NCBI GenBank assembly: GCA_002320005.1
Contig: DCJK01000013.1
Span: forward strand, 134,200 to 198,199
DNA from: Firmicutes bacterium UBA1702
Lineage (GTDB): Bacteria > Bacillota > Clostridia > Peptostreptococcales > Anaerovoracaceae
Reading direction: 5' to 3'
DNA: 64,000 nucleotides
Shown: piece by piece, positions 1-6,875 of the stretch
Numbering within the stretch: position 1 is the first letter of the stretch
How the letters are laid out: each line of letters opens with the position of its first letter
The notes under the pieces: generated by a model
Told to the model about the DNA's origin: nothing
What the model saw: only the letters and a program-made list of their open reading frames with translations
The model's database searches: none
Made by a program: the position numbers and the translations under genes

Positions 1-56
1 ATACACCGCAGGATAGAGCTTCCAACCGACGAAAATCTATTTTTGAGGTGTTACAA

Positions 57-629
57 ATGGATGTATTCCCCGTTAACTGGGACAGCGTTCCCGAGGTAAT
101 GAACAAGGAGCAATTCTTCCGCATCTGCCATATCAGCAAGTCCACGGCGCTGCACCTGCTCAAAAGCGGCAAGGTGCCCTGCGAGTGGACAGGCAAGAAA
201 ACCCGGTGCTATAAAATCAAAAAAGAGGATGTTCGGGCGTACCTTGAGGAACAAGCCGTTTACCCCGAGCTCTATTCCGCACCGAGGGGATGGTACGGCG
301 GTCACTATGTTGCAAAGCTCTCAAAGGAACTGCCAGAGGATGTACTCCGGCAAATGCACGACTATTACGCCAAGCTACTCGGCAAATATAAGGATGTCGT
401 TACCGTGCAGGAGGTTGCCGCTTTGACCGGCTACGCCAAAACCACCGTAAATAATTGGTGCAACCGTGGGGAACTTAAATCCTTCCGCAAAGGACAGCTC
501 TTTTACATACCGAAAATTTTTCTTATAGACTTTTTCTGTTCGCTGACCTTCCGGTCCATCACCCGCAAAAGCCTGTGGCATATCCAAACGCTCAACGATT
601 TTAGTCGGAAGATGAAGCAGAAGAAGTAA
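57..629 (+). CDS. Double helix-turn-helix DNA-binding protein, excisionase-like
   Basis: A 190-residue protein with two MerR/excisionase-type winged HTH segments, at about residues 14-63 and 114-157. Each has the pattern of a helix pair followed by a basic strand and a YKI or FYI-P turn. Proteins like this are common in Tn916-type conjugative elements and other integrated islands, where they bind DNA near the element end or control its genes. A GTG nine bases upstream also opens the frame, but GAGGTG sits six bases before the ATG at 57, so that ATG is preferred. The gene converges on the acidic-protein operon and shares a terminator with it. The exact role is inferred. Confidence 0.75.
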   Translation: MDVFPVNWDSVPEVMNKEQFFRICHISKSTALHLLKSGKVPCEWTGKKTRCYKIKKEDVRAYLEEQAVYPELYSAPRGWYGGHYVAKLSKELPEDVLRQMHDYYAKLLGKYKDVVTVQEVAALTGYAKTTVNNWCNRGELKSFRKGQLFYIPKIFLIDFFCSLTFRSITRKSLWHIQTLNDFSRKMKQKK

Positions 630-630
630 A

Positions 631-666
631 AGTAACCGCCTCTGCATTTTCGCAGAGGCGGTTACT
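631..666. terminator. Perfect 15-bp bidirectional terminator
   Basis: The arms AGTAACCGCCTCTGC and GCAGAGGCGGTTACT pair perfectly around a 6-base loop. The hairpin lies between two convergent genes. The minus-strand exit is followed by TTTACTTCTT, so it probably ends transcripts from both sides. Confidence 0.85.
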
Positions 667-672
667 TGTCAA

Positions 673-852
673 TTAGTCATCATCTTCATCATCCGACCAA
701 CCGGATATGATATGTAATTCACCGGAATCCATATCCATTGCCATATTATCTCCCATACGCATCAGCAAATCTCCGTCAGAGTCAATTGCCATATTGTCTG
801 AGATTGTATGTGCAAAATCTCCGCCATCATAGTCAAAAAAGTGTTTTCCCAT
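673..852 (-). CDS. Small acidic repeat protein (59 aa), copy 1
   Basis: A 59-residue protein that starts MGKHFFDYDGGD and ends in an acidic tail (SDDEDDD). It is clearly paralogous to the 60-residue product at 1637-1819, sharing MGKHFFDY, the DNMA-DSDG core, MRMGDNMAMDMDSG and the acidic tail. The core is two copies of a roughly 16-residue unit beginning DNMA. The DSDGD stretch resembles a calcium-binding loop, but this is only a resemblance. AGGGGG lies 8-9 bases before the ATG, and the gene starts 16 bases after the zinc-ribbon gene, as last gene of the operon. I do not recognise a family and give no function. Confidence 0.75.
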   Translation of the reverse strand: MGKHFFDYDGGDFAHTISDNMAIDSDGDLLMRMGDNMAMDMDSGELHIISGWSDDEDDD

Positions 853-868
853 AAATGTTTCCCCCTAC

Positions 869-1621
869 TTAATCTAAATACAATTTCATTTTTTCAAATG
901 CATTAACTGTGTCTGTATCATATGTATTAAAATCTTCTGAAAACGTTTGAAGGCTTCCGGTTGGGCTGATAACCAATTTTGTCATTTGCAAGTAATTGTC
1001 ATAATAGTCCTTTAATATCGAGTAAACTTCCTCATATTGCGTTGGAGGATTCCTCAATTTTTTCAATAAATCAGTAACATTTGATTGATTCAATTCAATT
1101 TCATAAATACTGTTCATGAAATTTTCATCAGCAAATAAATTGGATAGAGCATCATTAAAATCATCTACAAATTTACCGTTCTTCATTGTGTATTTGTCTG
1201 TCTCGGCATCTCTTACCTCATAAATTGCATTGTACCATACACTCTTGATAAGATTTCCTGCGGTTTCTGCTTTTGCTGCACCGTCAAGCATTTTATAGGT
1301 GACGGTTTCTAAATTATCATAATAAATCATTGCGTTGCCTTTACTGATTGCAAAAGCCGTGAATACTCCGATTGCCAAAATGACAGATAGAATAATTGCG
1401 GCAACGACAACACCTTTATGTTTCTTTTTGGGGGCGTTTGTGTTATTGGGACAACCGCAAGCAGGACAGGAGCTTTCCTCTTTGCCATACAGAGCTCCGC
1501 ATTCGGCACAGGTCAGAGTGTCGGGTGCGGTCGGGTTCCAGTTTTGGTTGTTACAGTGCGGGCATAGCGTTGCCTTGTCGCTGATAGGCTGTCCGCAATT
1601 TGGGCAGTGTATTAAAGGCAT
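869..1621 (-). CDS. Double zinc-ribbon membrane protein
   Basis: A 250-residue protein. The N-terminus carries two zinc-ribbon modules: CxxC pairs at residues 6/9 with 20/23, and 38/41 with 52/55. A Lys-rich stop-transfer patch (KKKHK) precedes one membrane helix at about 70-93. The remaining 155 residues should lie outside the membrane and match no family I recognise. This topology, a cytoplasmic zinc ribbon with an external domain, is widespread in Firmicutes and often uncharacterised. The start has AAAGGAG upstream. The gene sits between the two paralogous acidic proteins with 15- and 16-bp gaps, so it is almost certainly co-transcribed with them and with the HNH gene. Confidence 0.8.
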   Translation of the reverse strand: MPLIHCPNCGQPISDKATLCPHCNNQNWNPTAPDTLTCAECGALYGKEESSCPACGCPNNTNAPKKKHKGVVVAAIILSVILAIGVFTAFAISKGNAMIYYDNLETVTYKMLDGAAKAETAGNLIKSVWYNAIYEVRDAETDKYTMKNGKFVDDFNDALSNLFADENFMNSIYEIELNQSNVTDLLKKLRNPPTQYEEVYSILKDYYDNYLQMTKLVISPTGSLQTFSEDFNTYDTDTVNAFEKMKLYLD

Positions 1622-1636
1622 ATACCGTCGCTCCTT

Positions 1637-1819
1637 TTAACCGTCATCTTCTTCGTCGGCAGACCAGGAAGAAATGAAGTGAATATCGCCGGAATCCATG
1701 TCCATAGCCATATTATCGCCCATTCGCATCATCATGTTTCCGTCCGAATCCATTGCCATATTGTCGGACACGGAATGTACATAGTCTCCGTCGTTGTAAT
1801 CAAAGAAGTGTTTACCCAT
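1637..1819 (-). CDS. Small acidic repeat protein (60 aa), copy 2
   Basis: A 60-residue paralogue of the 673-852 product, about two-thirds identical by eye. It has MGKHFFDYNDGD, then two tandem 16-residue units (SDNMAMDSDGNMMMRMG and DNMAMDMDSGDIHFIS), then a SADEEDDG tail. It is rich in Met and Asp with hardly any basic residues. It lies 11 bp after the HNH gene and 15 bp before the zinc-ribbon gene, with GAGGAG before the ATG. The repeat and acidic tail could suggest metal binding or DNA mimicry, but nothing in the sequence decides this. Function unknown. Confidence 0.8.
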   Translation of the reverse strand: MGKHFFDYNDGDYVHSVSDNMAMDSDGNMMMRMGDNMAMDMDSGDIHFISSWSADEEDDG

Positions 1820-1830
1820 CAGTTTTCTCC

Positions 1831-2142
1831 TCAGTCTTCAATGATTTCATATTCCACATGAGAACCTTTTACCCTCCGTGCGTGGAAAGTCGCGCCGTTT
1901 GCTTTCCAGTGCGGAAAGTGATTTGCTTTTTCAGCGTTGGTATCACGATGGCAAATTATGATATTTTCCGGAACATCGCAACCTCCGCCTGAAAGCGGTC
2001 TGATGTGATCAAGCGTCGGGTGATATGCACTGTTCGGATTTCCGCAGGCTGATTTTTTCATCAGCCGTCCGGAGTAGTCATACGCTTCCTGACTTGCACC
2101 GAAAACACGGTTCCACACATCAACGGTTTTATACTTTGACAT
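1831..2142 (-). CDS. HNH endonuclease, 103 aa
   Basis: A small HNH-fold nuclease. The signature is LDHIRPLSGGG at residues 44-54 (Asp45-His46), then ENIIICHRDTNAEK (Asn60, Asn69, Lys72), matching the HNH core with His as general base. CGNPNS at 33-38 follows the first strand and is typical of HNH proteins that cut or nick DNA. AAGGAGGT sits seven bases before the ATG. It is the first gene of a four-gene operon with the acidic and zinc-ribbon proteins, and it lies 87 bp after an SMC-like ATPase on the same strand. That arrangement recalls ATPase/HNH defence pairs such as Septu (PtuA/PtuB), but similarity to PtuB itself is not shown here. Confidence 0.85.
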   Translation of the reverse strand: MSKYKTVDVWNRVFGASQEAYDYSGRLMKKSACGNPNSAYHPTLDHIRPLSGGGCDVPENIIICHRDTNAEKANHFPHWKANGATFHARRVKGSHVEYEIIED

Positions 2143-2174
2143 TTTGAGTACCTCCTTTTTTAAGATGTACCCAT

Positions 2175-2180
2175 ATTATA
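2175..2180 (-). promoter_or_regulatory. -10 element for the HNH operon
   Basis: A perfect TATAAT on the minus strand lies 33 bases before the HNH start codon. The -35 is weak (T-rich). GGGTACA directly follows the -10, and the palindrome GGGTACAGCTGTACCC at 2203-2218 lies upstream. The repeated GGGTAC half-site could be an operator, although the palindrome also works as the terminator of the preceding gene. Confidence 0.55.
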
Positions 2181-2189
2181 ATCCAAATA

Positions 2190-2218
2190 AGAAAAAATAA
2201 GAGGGTACAGCTGTACCC
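2190..2218 (-). terminator. Terminator of the ATPase gene
   Basis: GGGTAC-AGCT-GTACCC, followed on the minus strand by TCTTATTTTTT, just after the ATPase stop codon. It suggests that the ATPase and HNH operons are transcribed separately. Confidence 0.65.
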
Positions 2219-2228
2219 CCCCTGTGAA

Positions 2229-4037
2229 TCAAAGCAATTCGGAAATATCCGAATTTGTTTTGCTTGCTATTGTGATGATGGTTTCGAGCTTCGGACACCT
2301 AAATTTCTTGCTGCTTATATTTTTCCTCCACGATTCAATAGTCTCAACGCTCAGATTTAACTCATCAGCGGCTGTTTCGATTGATTTATAACAATCAATA
2401 ACTGATCGATAACAACGGTTGGCGGTCGCTTCTTTATCGCCTTTCTGATATTTTTCCAAAATCTCCTGCAGATTAAAAATATCTCCACCGATAACCTGCT
2501 TTAAAAGGTCATTACAGTTTTCTTGTGTTACCGCTGTTCCGTGCTGTTCCATTGTGACAAAATGTACGCTGTTCCAATCATTCGGAACAAGATAGGGGCT
2601 ATGCGTGGAATAAATGACTTTAATTCCGTTCGTTTGGAGTTCAAGCAGCTCCCGCATCACTTCTTTTTGAGCAATGGGGTGAAGCATGGCGGCAGGCTCG
2701 TCAACAATAAACAGATCGCCCGGACGAAGCGTATTCTTCATAAAGTAGTAGGTAAAATACCACCGTCTGCCGGCACTTGTGGAATTCAGCGCAACCGTTT
2801 CACCGAATTTTTCATGTAAAACTATTGACGGGATTTTTCCTTTTGAATGCTCAACTGAAATACTGTCATACATATCTTCCTCAAATTTAGGCAGGTTGGA
2901 ATTGAGATATTCTTCGAATTCGCACAGAGCTTCATCGGTCAGCGAAAAATCCTTCTCTGTTTTGATTTGTTTCAGCAGATCTTCCTTATCGGCTTTGTCG
3001 TAAACCTTGTTAAGATAGGTCTCAAGAATAATATACGATTTATCGTTGCGGTAGAATTCCTGACCCCTTTCGTCGCTTTTGAATATGATATCGCTGCTTT
3101 CGTTTCGTAAAAATGAGTGTTTGCCGCCGACACACTTTTGCACTTCACGAACGAATTTAAAAAATGTGCCGTTATTTTCGGGTGTTAATTGTTCGCCGGT
3201 TAATGCTTCTTTCAGACGATTTGCACGTTCGTCAATTTCATTGAGTAATGCTATGATTCTGTCACAGGACGCTTTTGTTGCCTTGTTGATTTTTGTGATT
3301 TCCCGCTTTATCGCCGTTCCGTTTACGGTGATAAACTTTGCTTCAAACGGAGCCAAATCCGGTTTTATATAGCGGAGTTGAAAAGATAATCTTTCCGTGT
3401 CATTTAAGTTGATATAATTATAAACATATCCGAAGGATAAAGAATTATCCTCGGTATTAAAGCTTTGCGACAGCGAATTTGCAAGCCGTTCAGCCTGTTC
3501 TATAATAAATTCAACTTGAAATTTCAATTTGTCAAAATCGGTCGTTGAATTGCGGAAATCGGCAATCTGAAAACTGCGGACAGGCACATCGGCTCTTTCG
3601 TTATATGCTATTTTGTTAAGCTGTTTTGTATATGTATTGAGAGCTTTCTTTAACTCATCTGTAAGGTCAAGAATTTCGCAAATTTCAGAATTCAAAAGCG
3701 GGACTAAATATTCCGATTCAATTCTGTCGATTTTGCAATTTTCACCAGAGCAAGCGATAAAGCGGCATTTATTCTCATCAATTTTTTTGCCGGGAAATAG
3801 TCGAGCAATGTCATGCTTTGAGAGAGTGATGTGCACTTTGTAGCTAAGCGGCAGTTTACTGCTCGCCCCGAAATAATTGCTGTTTACTTCTGCTATTGTG
3901 TCCAATGCCTCTAAAATATTGGTTTTTCCGCTTCCGTTTTTGCCGATTAACACGGTTGGCAGATTGTCATAAAAGTTAATTTCAATCGGTTCTTTTATGG
4001 ATTTGTATTTTTTAATTTCAATTCTTGTTATTTTCAT
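2229..4037 (-). CDS. SMC/OLD-like AAA ATPase with C-terminal HTH
   Basis: A 602-residue ABC/SMC-fold ATPase. Walker A GKNGSGKT is at residues 32-39, the Walker B FIVDEP at 443-448, and the switch histidine in STHSP at 477-481. A long middle region separates the halves. No TOPRIM domain follows, unlike classical OLD nucleases. The last 58 residues instead look like an XRE-type HTH (AADELNLSVETIESW, then LETIITIA through SDISELL), an unusual fusion. The longer frame begins at 4067, but GAGAGG eight bases before 4037 and the normal MKITRIEIKKYKS opening fix the start. Such ATPases are often anti-phage effectors or sensors. The downstream HNH gene strengthens that guess but does not prove it. Confidence 0.8.
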   Translation of the reverse strand: MKITRIEIKKYKSIKEPIEINFYDNLPTVLIGKNGSGKTNILEALDTIAEVNSNYFGASSKLPLSYKVHITLSKHDIARLFPGKKIDENKCRFIACSGENCKIDRIESEYLVPLLNSEICEILDLTDELKKALNTYTKQLNKIAYNERADVPVRSFQIADFRNSTTDFDKLKFQVEFIIEQAERLANSLSQSFNTEDNSLSFGYVYNYINLNDTERLSFQLRYIKPDLAPFEAKFITVNGTAIKREITKINKATKASCDRIIALLNEIDERANRLKEALTGEQLTPENNGTFFKFVREVQKCVGGKHSFLRNESSDIIFKSDERGQEFYRNDKSYIILETYLNKVYDKADKEDLLKQIKTEKDFSLTDEALCEFEEYLNSNLPKFEEDMYDSISVEHSKGKIPSIVLHEKFGETVALNSTSAGRRWYFTYYFMKNTLRPGDLFIVDEPAAMLHPIAQKEVMRELLELQTNGIKVIYSTHSPYLVPNDWNSVHFVTMEQHGTAVTQENCNDLLKQVIGGDIFNLQEILEKYQKGDKEATANRCYRSVIDCYKSIETAADELNLSVETIESWRKNISSKKFRCPKLETIITIASKTNSDISELL

Positions 4038-4186
4038 AAGAACCCTCTCACAATGGAAAATGTACACCGTATGTGTTATATCACAAAATCACACATTTTT
4101 CAATCGATCGGTTGTCAGGTAAAAGATGCTCGAAACAGCAGAACAACCATAAGAACAATATGTGCGATTTAAAAATTCGCATACTC

Positions 4187-4232
4187 GCACCTGTTTTTCG
4201 ATTTTGATAAACTGTAATCGAAAGGCAGGTGC
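4187..4232 (+). promoter_or_regulatory. Hairpin covering a ribosome-binding site
   Basis: Left arm 4187-4203 and right arm 4216-4232 pair at 15 of 17 positions around a 12-base loop. The right arm contains the GGCAGGTG site used by the ATG at 4240. Folding would hide the ribosome-binding site, so translational control is plausible. Confidence 0.5.
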
Positions 4233-4239
4233 ATTATTT

Positions 4240-4449
4240 ATGTCACGGTTTATAGAAGAATTTTACAACGGAAATATTGATCCGCAGGCACGCAGTACAA
4301 AAGAAAATAAGGCGTTGCAAAAGCAAATGGAAGTCCTGATGAATAATAAGGATTTGCTGACCAACGCCCTGACCGACAAGCCGAAGAAATGGTTTCTCGA
4401 CTATGTGAACGCTTGGGGAGTTGCCAACGGCGAATCAAATCTCGTGTAA
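4240..4449 (+). pseudogene. DUF6809-like protein, 3' end cut off by the IS21 element
   Basis: The frame opens MSRFIEEFYNGNIDPQ, the typical opening of DUF6809 proteins, which are small proteins of conjugative and phage-like islands with unknown function. Only 69 residues remain, against roughly 90 for the family as I recall it. The frame runs into the terminal repeat of the IS21 element, and the stop codon TAA (4447-4449) belongs to that repeat. The ATG at 4240 is chosen over 4162 because of its ribosome site and the family start. No continuation of the protein is recognisable after the IS at 6623, so more than a simple insertion occurred. Confidence 0.7.
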
Positions 4450-4492
4450 ATGTCAACATAAAAATGTCAAAAAGTTCCGAAATGAAAATGTA
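4445..4492 (+). repeat. IS21 terminal inverted repeat, istB side
   Basis: A 48-bp end that matches the inverse of 6575-6622 at 37 positions. It carries two ATGTCAA direct repeats and supplies the stop codon of the interrupted DUF6809 gene. Confidence 0.85.
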
Positions 4493-4497
4493 GTTTT

Positions 4498-5262
4498 CTA
4501 ACGAGATTGATTTTGCTCTCCTGAATCCAGTAAATCGTAATAGTCTTTTGTCCTGTATGAAGGACCCACCATTTTCAGAACATGAGAATGATTGAGCAGT
4601 CGGTCAAGGATTGCATTGGCAAGCATTGAATCTGAGAATACATCGCCCCATTTACTGAACGGTTGGTTGGTTGTGATAATTGTTGAATTATGTTCATATC
4701 GCTTCGCAATTAACTGGAACAACAGATTTGCCCCAGTCTTGTCTACTGGAAGATATCCGATTTCATCAATGATTAGAAGCTTGTATTTTGAAAAATGCTT
4801 GAGTCTGGATTCTAATCTGTTTTCATCATGAGCCTTTCTAAGAGTCTGTATCAAATCATGACAGGTGATGAAATACGTAATGTTCCTTTTCCTTGCTGCC
4901 TCAATTCCTATTGCTGTGGCAAGGTGTGTTTTACCCGTTCCCGGAGTTCCATAAAACAATATATTTTCCTTGTTCTCAATAAATCTAAGTGTTGCAAGAT
5001 CTTTGATTTCTGTTCTGCTGACTGTATTCCGGAAATGAAAATCAAATTCGTCAGCAGTTTTGATATACGGAAAATGCGATACGCTCACCTGAATCTGAGC
5101 CGCCCTTTGATTTCTAAGTGATATCTCACGCTTTGATATTTCGTATAGAGCTTCTTGCAAACTGATTCCATCCTTTGTTGCCGTTGTCAGATATTCTGAG
5201 AGATATGGTTCAACATCTGTAAAGCCAAGCTCGTCAAGATTATTCACTAACTGTGTATACAT
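4498..5262 (-). CDS. istB: IS21-family transposition helper ATPase IstB
   Basis: A 254-residue DnaA/DnaC-like AAA+ ATPase that assists the IstA transposase in choosing and delivering target DNA. Walker A GTPGTGKT is at residues 105-112, and Walker B LLIIDE is at 162-167, followed by GYLP, an IstB hallmark. TTNQPFSKWGDVF and the LNHSHV stretch near the C-terminus are also characteristic. The length is normal and the frame intact. It lies 62 bp after istA, and its stop is only a few bases inside the terminal repeat. Confidence 0.95.
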   Translation of the reverse strand: MYTQLVNNLDELGFTDVEPYLSEYLTTATKDGISLQEALYEISKREISLRNQRAAQIQVSVSHFPYIKTADEFDFHFRNTVSRTEIKDLATLRFIENKENILFYGTPGTGKTHLATAIGIEAARKRNITYFITCHDLIQTLRKAHDENRLESRLKHFSKYKLLIIDEIGYLPVDKTGANLLFQLIAKRYEHNSTIITTNQPFSKWGDVFSDSMLANAILDRLLNHSHVLKMVGPSYRTKDYYDLLDSGEQNQSR

Positions 5263-5323
5263 ATTACAATCCTCCTGTCCATTTATCCATGCTTAGTAGA
5301 TTTTCTTGTACAAATGCCATAAT

Positions 5324-6505
5324 TTATTCATCAGTTTTGTGCTTCATGGCATCACTTTTTAGAATGTCGCAAGCTGTACCTACAGTGTAACTGAACATTT
5401 TATCACTAATAACGTGACAAACTACCAGTTTACCGCTATAATATATTTCAAGATTTCCGTCATGAACATTGACGGTCATTCTTTTACCTATGTAACGTGT
5501 AGGTACAGAGTATTTTCGTCCTTCATACCGAATCATTGATTCTCTGTTAACGAGATAAGTTTTTGAATCTTCTTGGCGGGAGATGTACTTTTCGAGAACA
5601 GAAATGTATGGAAGTGGCAGAAAATACTCTTTTTCTTTTTTGAGTTCTTCTGCTGGAATGAGTCCGGAGCCCTGAGAAACATCCTCATTGATATCATCCA
5701 TGAAATTCCTACTGATGTTAACAAGGTCATTCCATGTGTCAAATTCCTCATTGTATGCCCTTAAACGCTCCACTAACTTTGCCATTGCCTCTACTTTTCC
5801 TTTTGTTTGAGGTCTGTATGGCTGACATGCAACAGGCTTGAATCCGATATCCTTTGCGTAGTATTCAAACTTCTGATTAAATACGGTTCTGGTAAAAGAA
5901 CATCGAGACTGGTCAACTACAGTCTTCATGTTATCAAACAGAATTTCTCGTGGTACACCTCCAAAATGCTTAAATGCAGAGGTCATGCAATCAAATAGTG
6001 TTTCCTGTGATCGATCCGAGGTTATTGCAAGATACTTGTATCTGGAATAACCCAGAACCATTAGAAAAATGTTTACGACGTAAACTTCACCTTTGCGATT
6101 AACAAGTTTCATGTCTTCTTTCCAGTCAACCTGTGCCTGAAGACCTGGATTTGTCGCATAACGAATAGTTGCTTTCTTTGTTTCAGTAGCCTTATGCTGC
6201 CTCACAAAATCGGCAACAATGCTGTATTTGCCACTGTATCACTTACCTTGAATGAATTTGTAAACAGACATAGCCGTACACCCAAACTTGTCAACTTTAT
6301 CAATGATAATCTCTTTGTAATCATCAAGCTTTGAAGTGTAAACTCGTCTGCTTGTCTTTGGAAGAATTTCGCCTTTGGAAATCTTAATATATCTGTCAAT
6401 GGTTCGTGGATCACAGTCAAATCGCCGAGCTAGTTCAGTTTTATTGCACAAATCTAGATTCTCCTTTCCTAAGAATTCAATTTTATCTTTTATGTCACCT
6501 CTCAC
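5324..6505 (-). pseudogene. istA: IS21-family transposase IstA, interrupted by an in-frame TGA
   Basis: Residues 1-88 carry the HTH that binds the element ends (NKTELARRFDCDPRTIDRYI). A TGA at 6239-6241 then follows ...KFIQGK. The same frame continues directly with YSGKYSIVADFVRQHK into the rve/DDE integrase core, with Asp127, Asp191 and Glu239 in full-length numbering. Related IstA proteins would have a sense codon (Gly expected) at this place. A one-base change is the simplest explanation. A restart at the GTG at 6205 would give a core without its DNA-binding domain. The start at 6505 is a GTG with AAGGAGG upstream. Confidence 0.9.
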
Positions 6506-6574
6506 AACAAATTCCTCCTTCGTTCAGTGACACAATTATATTAAAAAAATGCTACCTGAAAATGCTTAAATCCC

Positions 6575-6622
6575 TACATTTTGATATCGGAACTTTAATG
6601 CATTTCCATAGTAACATTTACA
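6575..6622 (-). repeat. IS21 terminal inverted repeat, istA side
   Basis: The inverse partner of 4445-4492, starting TACATTTTGATATCGGAAC and ending ACATTTACA. Confidence 0.85.
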
Positions 6623-6624
6623 CA

Positions 6625-6672
6625 GCACTATGAGGTAGAAAATGAATGTCTTGCTTCATAGTGCATTTTTTT
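6625..6672 (+). terminator. Rho-independent terminator next to the IS end
   Basis: GCACTATGA and TCATAGTGC (6656-6664) form a 9-bp stem with a 22-base loop, followed by ATTTTTTT. It starts two bases beyond the IS and may be the terminator of the gene that once followed or included DUF6809. Confidence 0.65.
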
Positions 6673-6875
6673 GTGCAGAAAATTGCCTGAAAAAGACTCT
6701 ATAACGTTTTCCGCATATAGCAGATCTCTAATTGGTAAAAATGATTGCTAGGTTGCTTCAAAGACTGTGAAAGTTTTTCTGTAAATTAGCCCTCCATGGT
6801 AATTAGATAGCTTTGACACTCGCTTTTCAGCAGGTGCCTTACTTGTTGACAATACAAGATATCATTCAAAAGATG
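6673..6875. other. Non-coding stretch between the IS21 flank and the DUF262 gene
   Basis: I see no gene, repeat or clear RNA structure here. A TTGACA (6846) and a TATAAT (6877) are 25 bases apart and point into the 3' end of the convergent gene, so I do not count them as a promoter. Confidence 0.5.

Larger units (their letters stand above)
4445..6622 (-). mobile_element. IS21-family insertion sequence, 2178 bp
   Basis: The element contains istB and a broken istA, both on the minus strand, bounded by 48-bp imperfect inverted repeats that begin TGTAAATGTCAACAT. The TGT...ACA ends and repeated ATGTCAA motifs just inside suit IS21. The two ends match at 37 of 48 positions. The next outside base also pairs (G4444/C6623), but no target duplication is visible: TCTCG lies to the left and CAGCA to the right. 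The istA stop means this copy probably cannot move unaided. Confidence 0.9.

Noticed and set aside
1831..4037. A confirmed Septu (PtuAB) system
   Set aside because: The ATPase and HNH proteins show general motifs only, and a terminator and new promoter lie between them. I keep Septu as an analogy.
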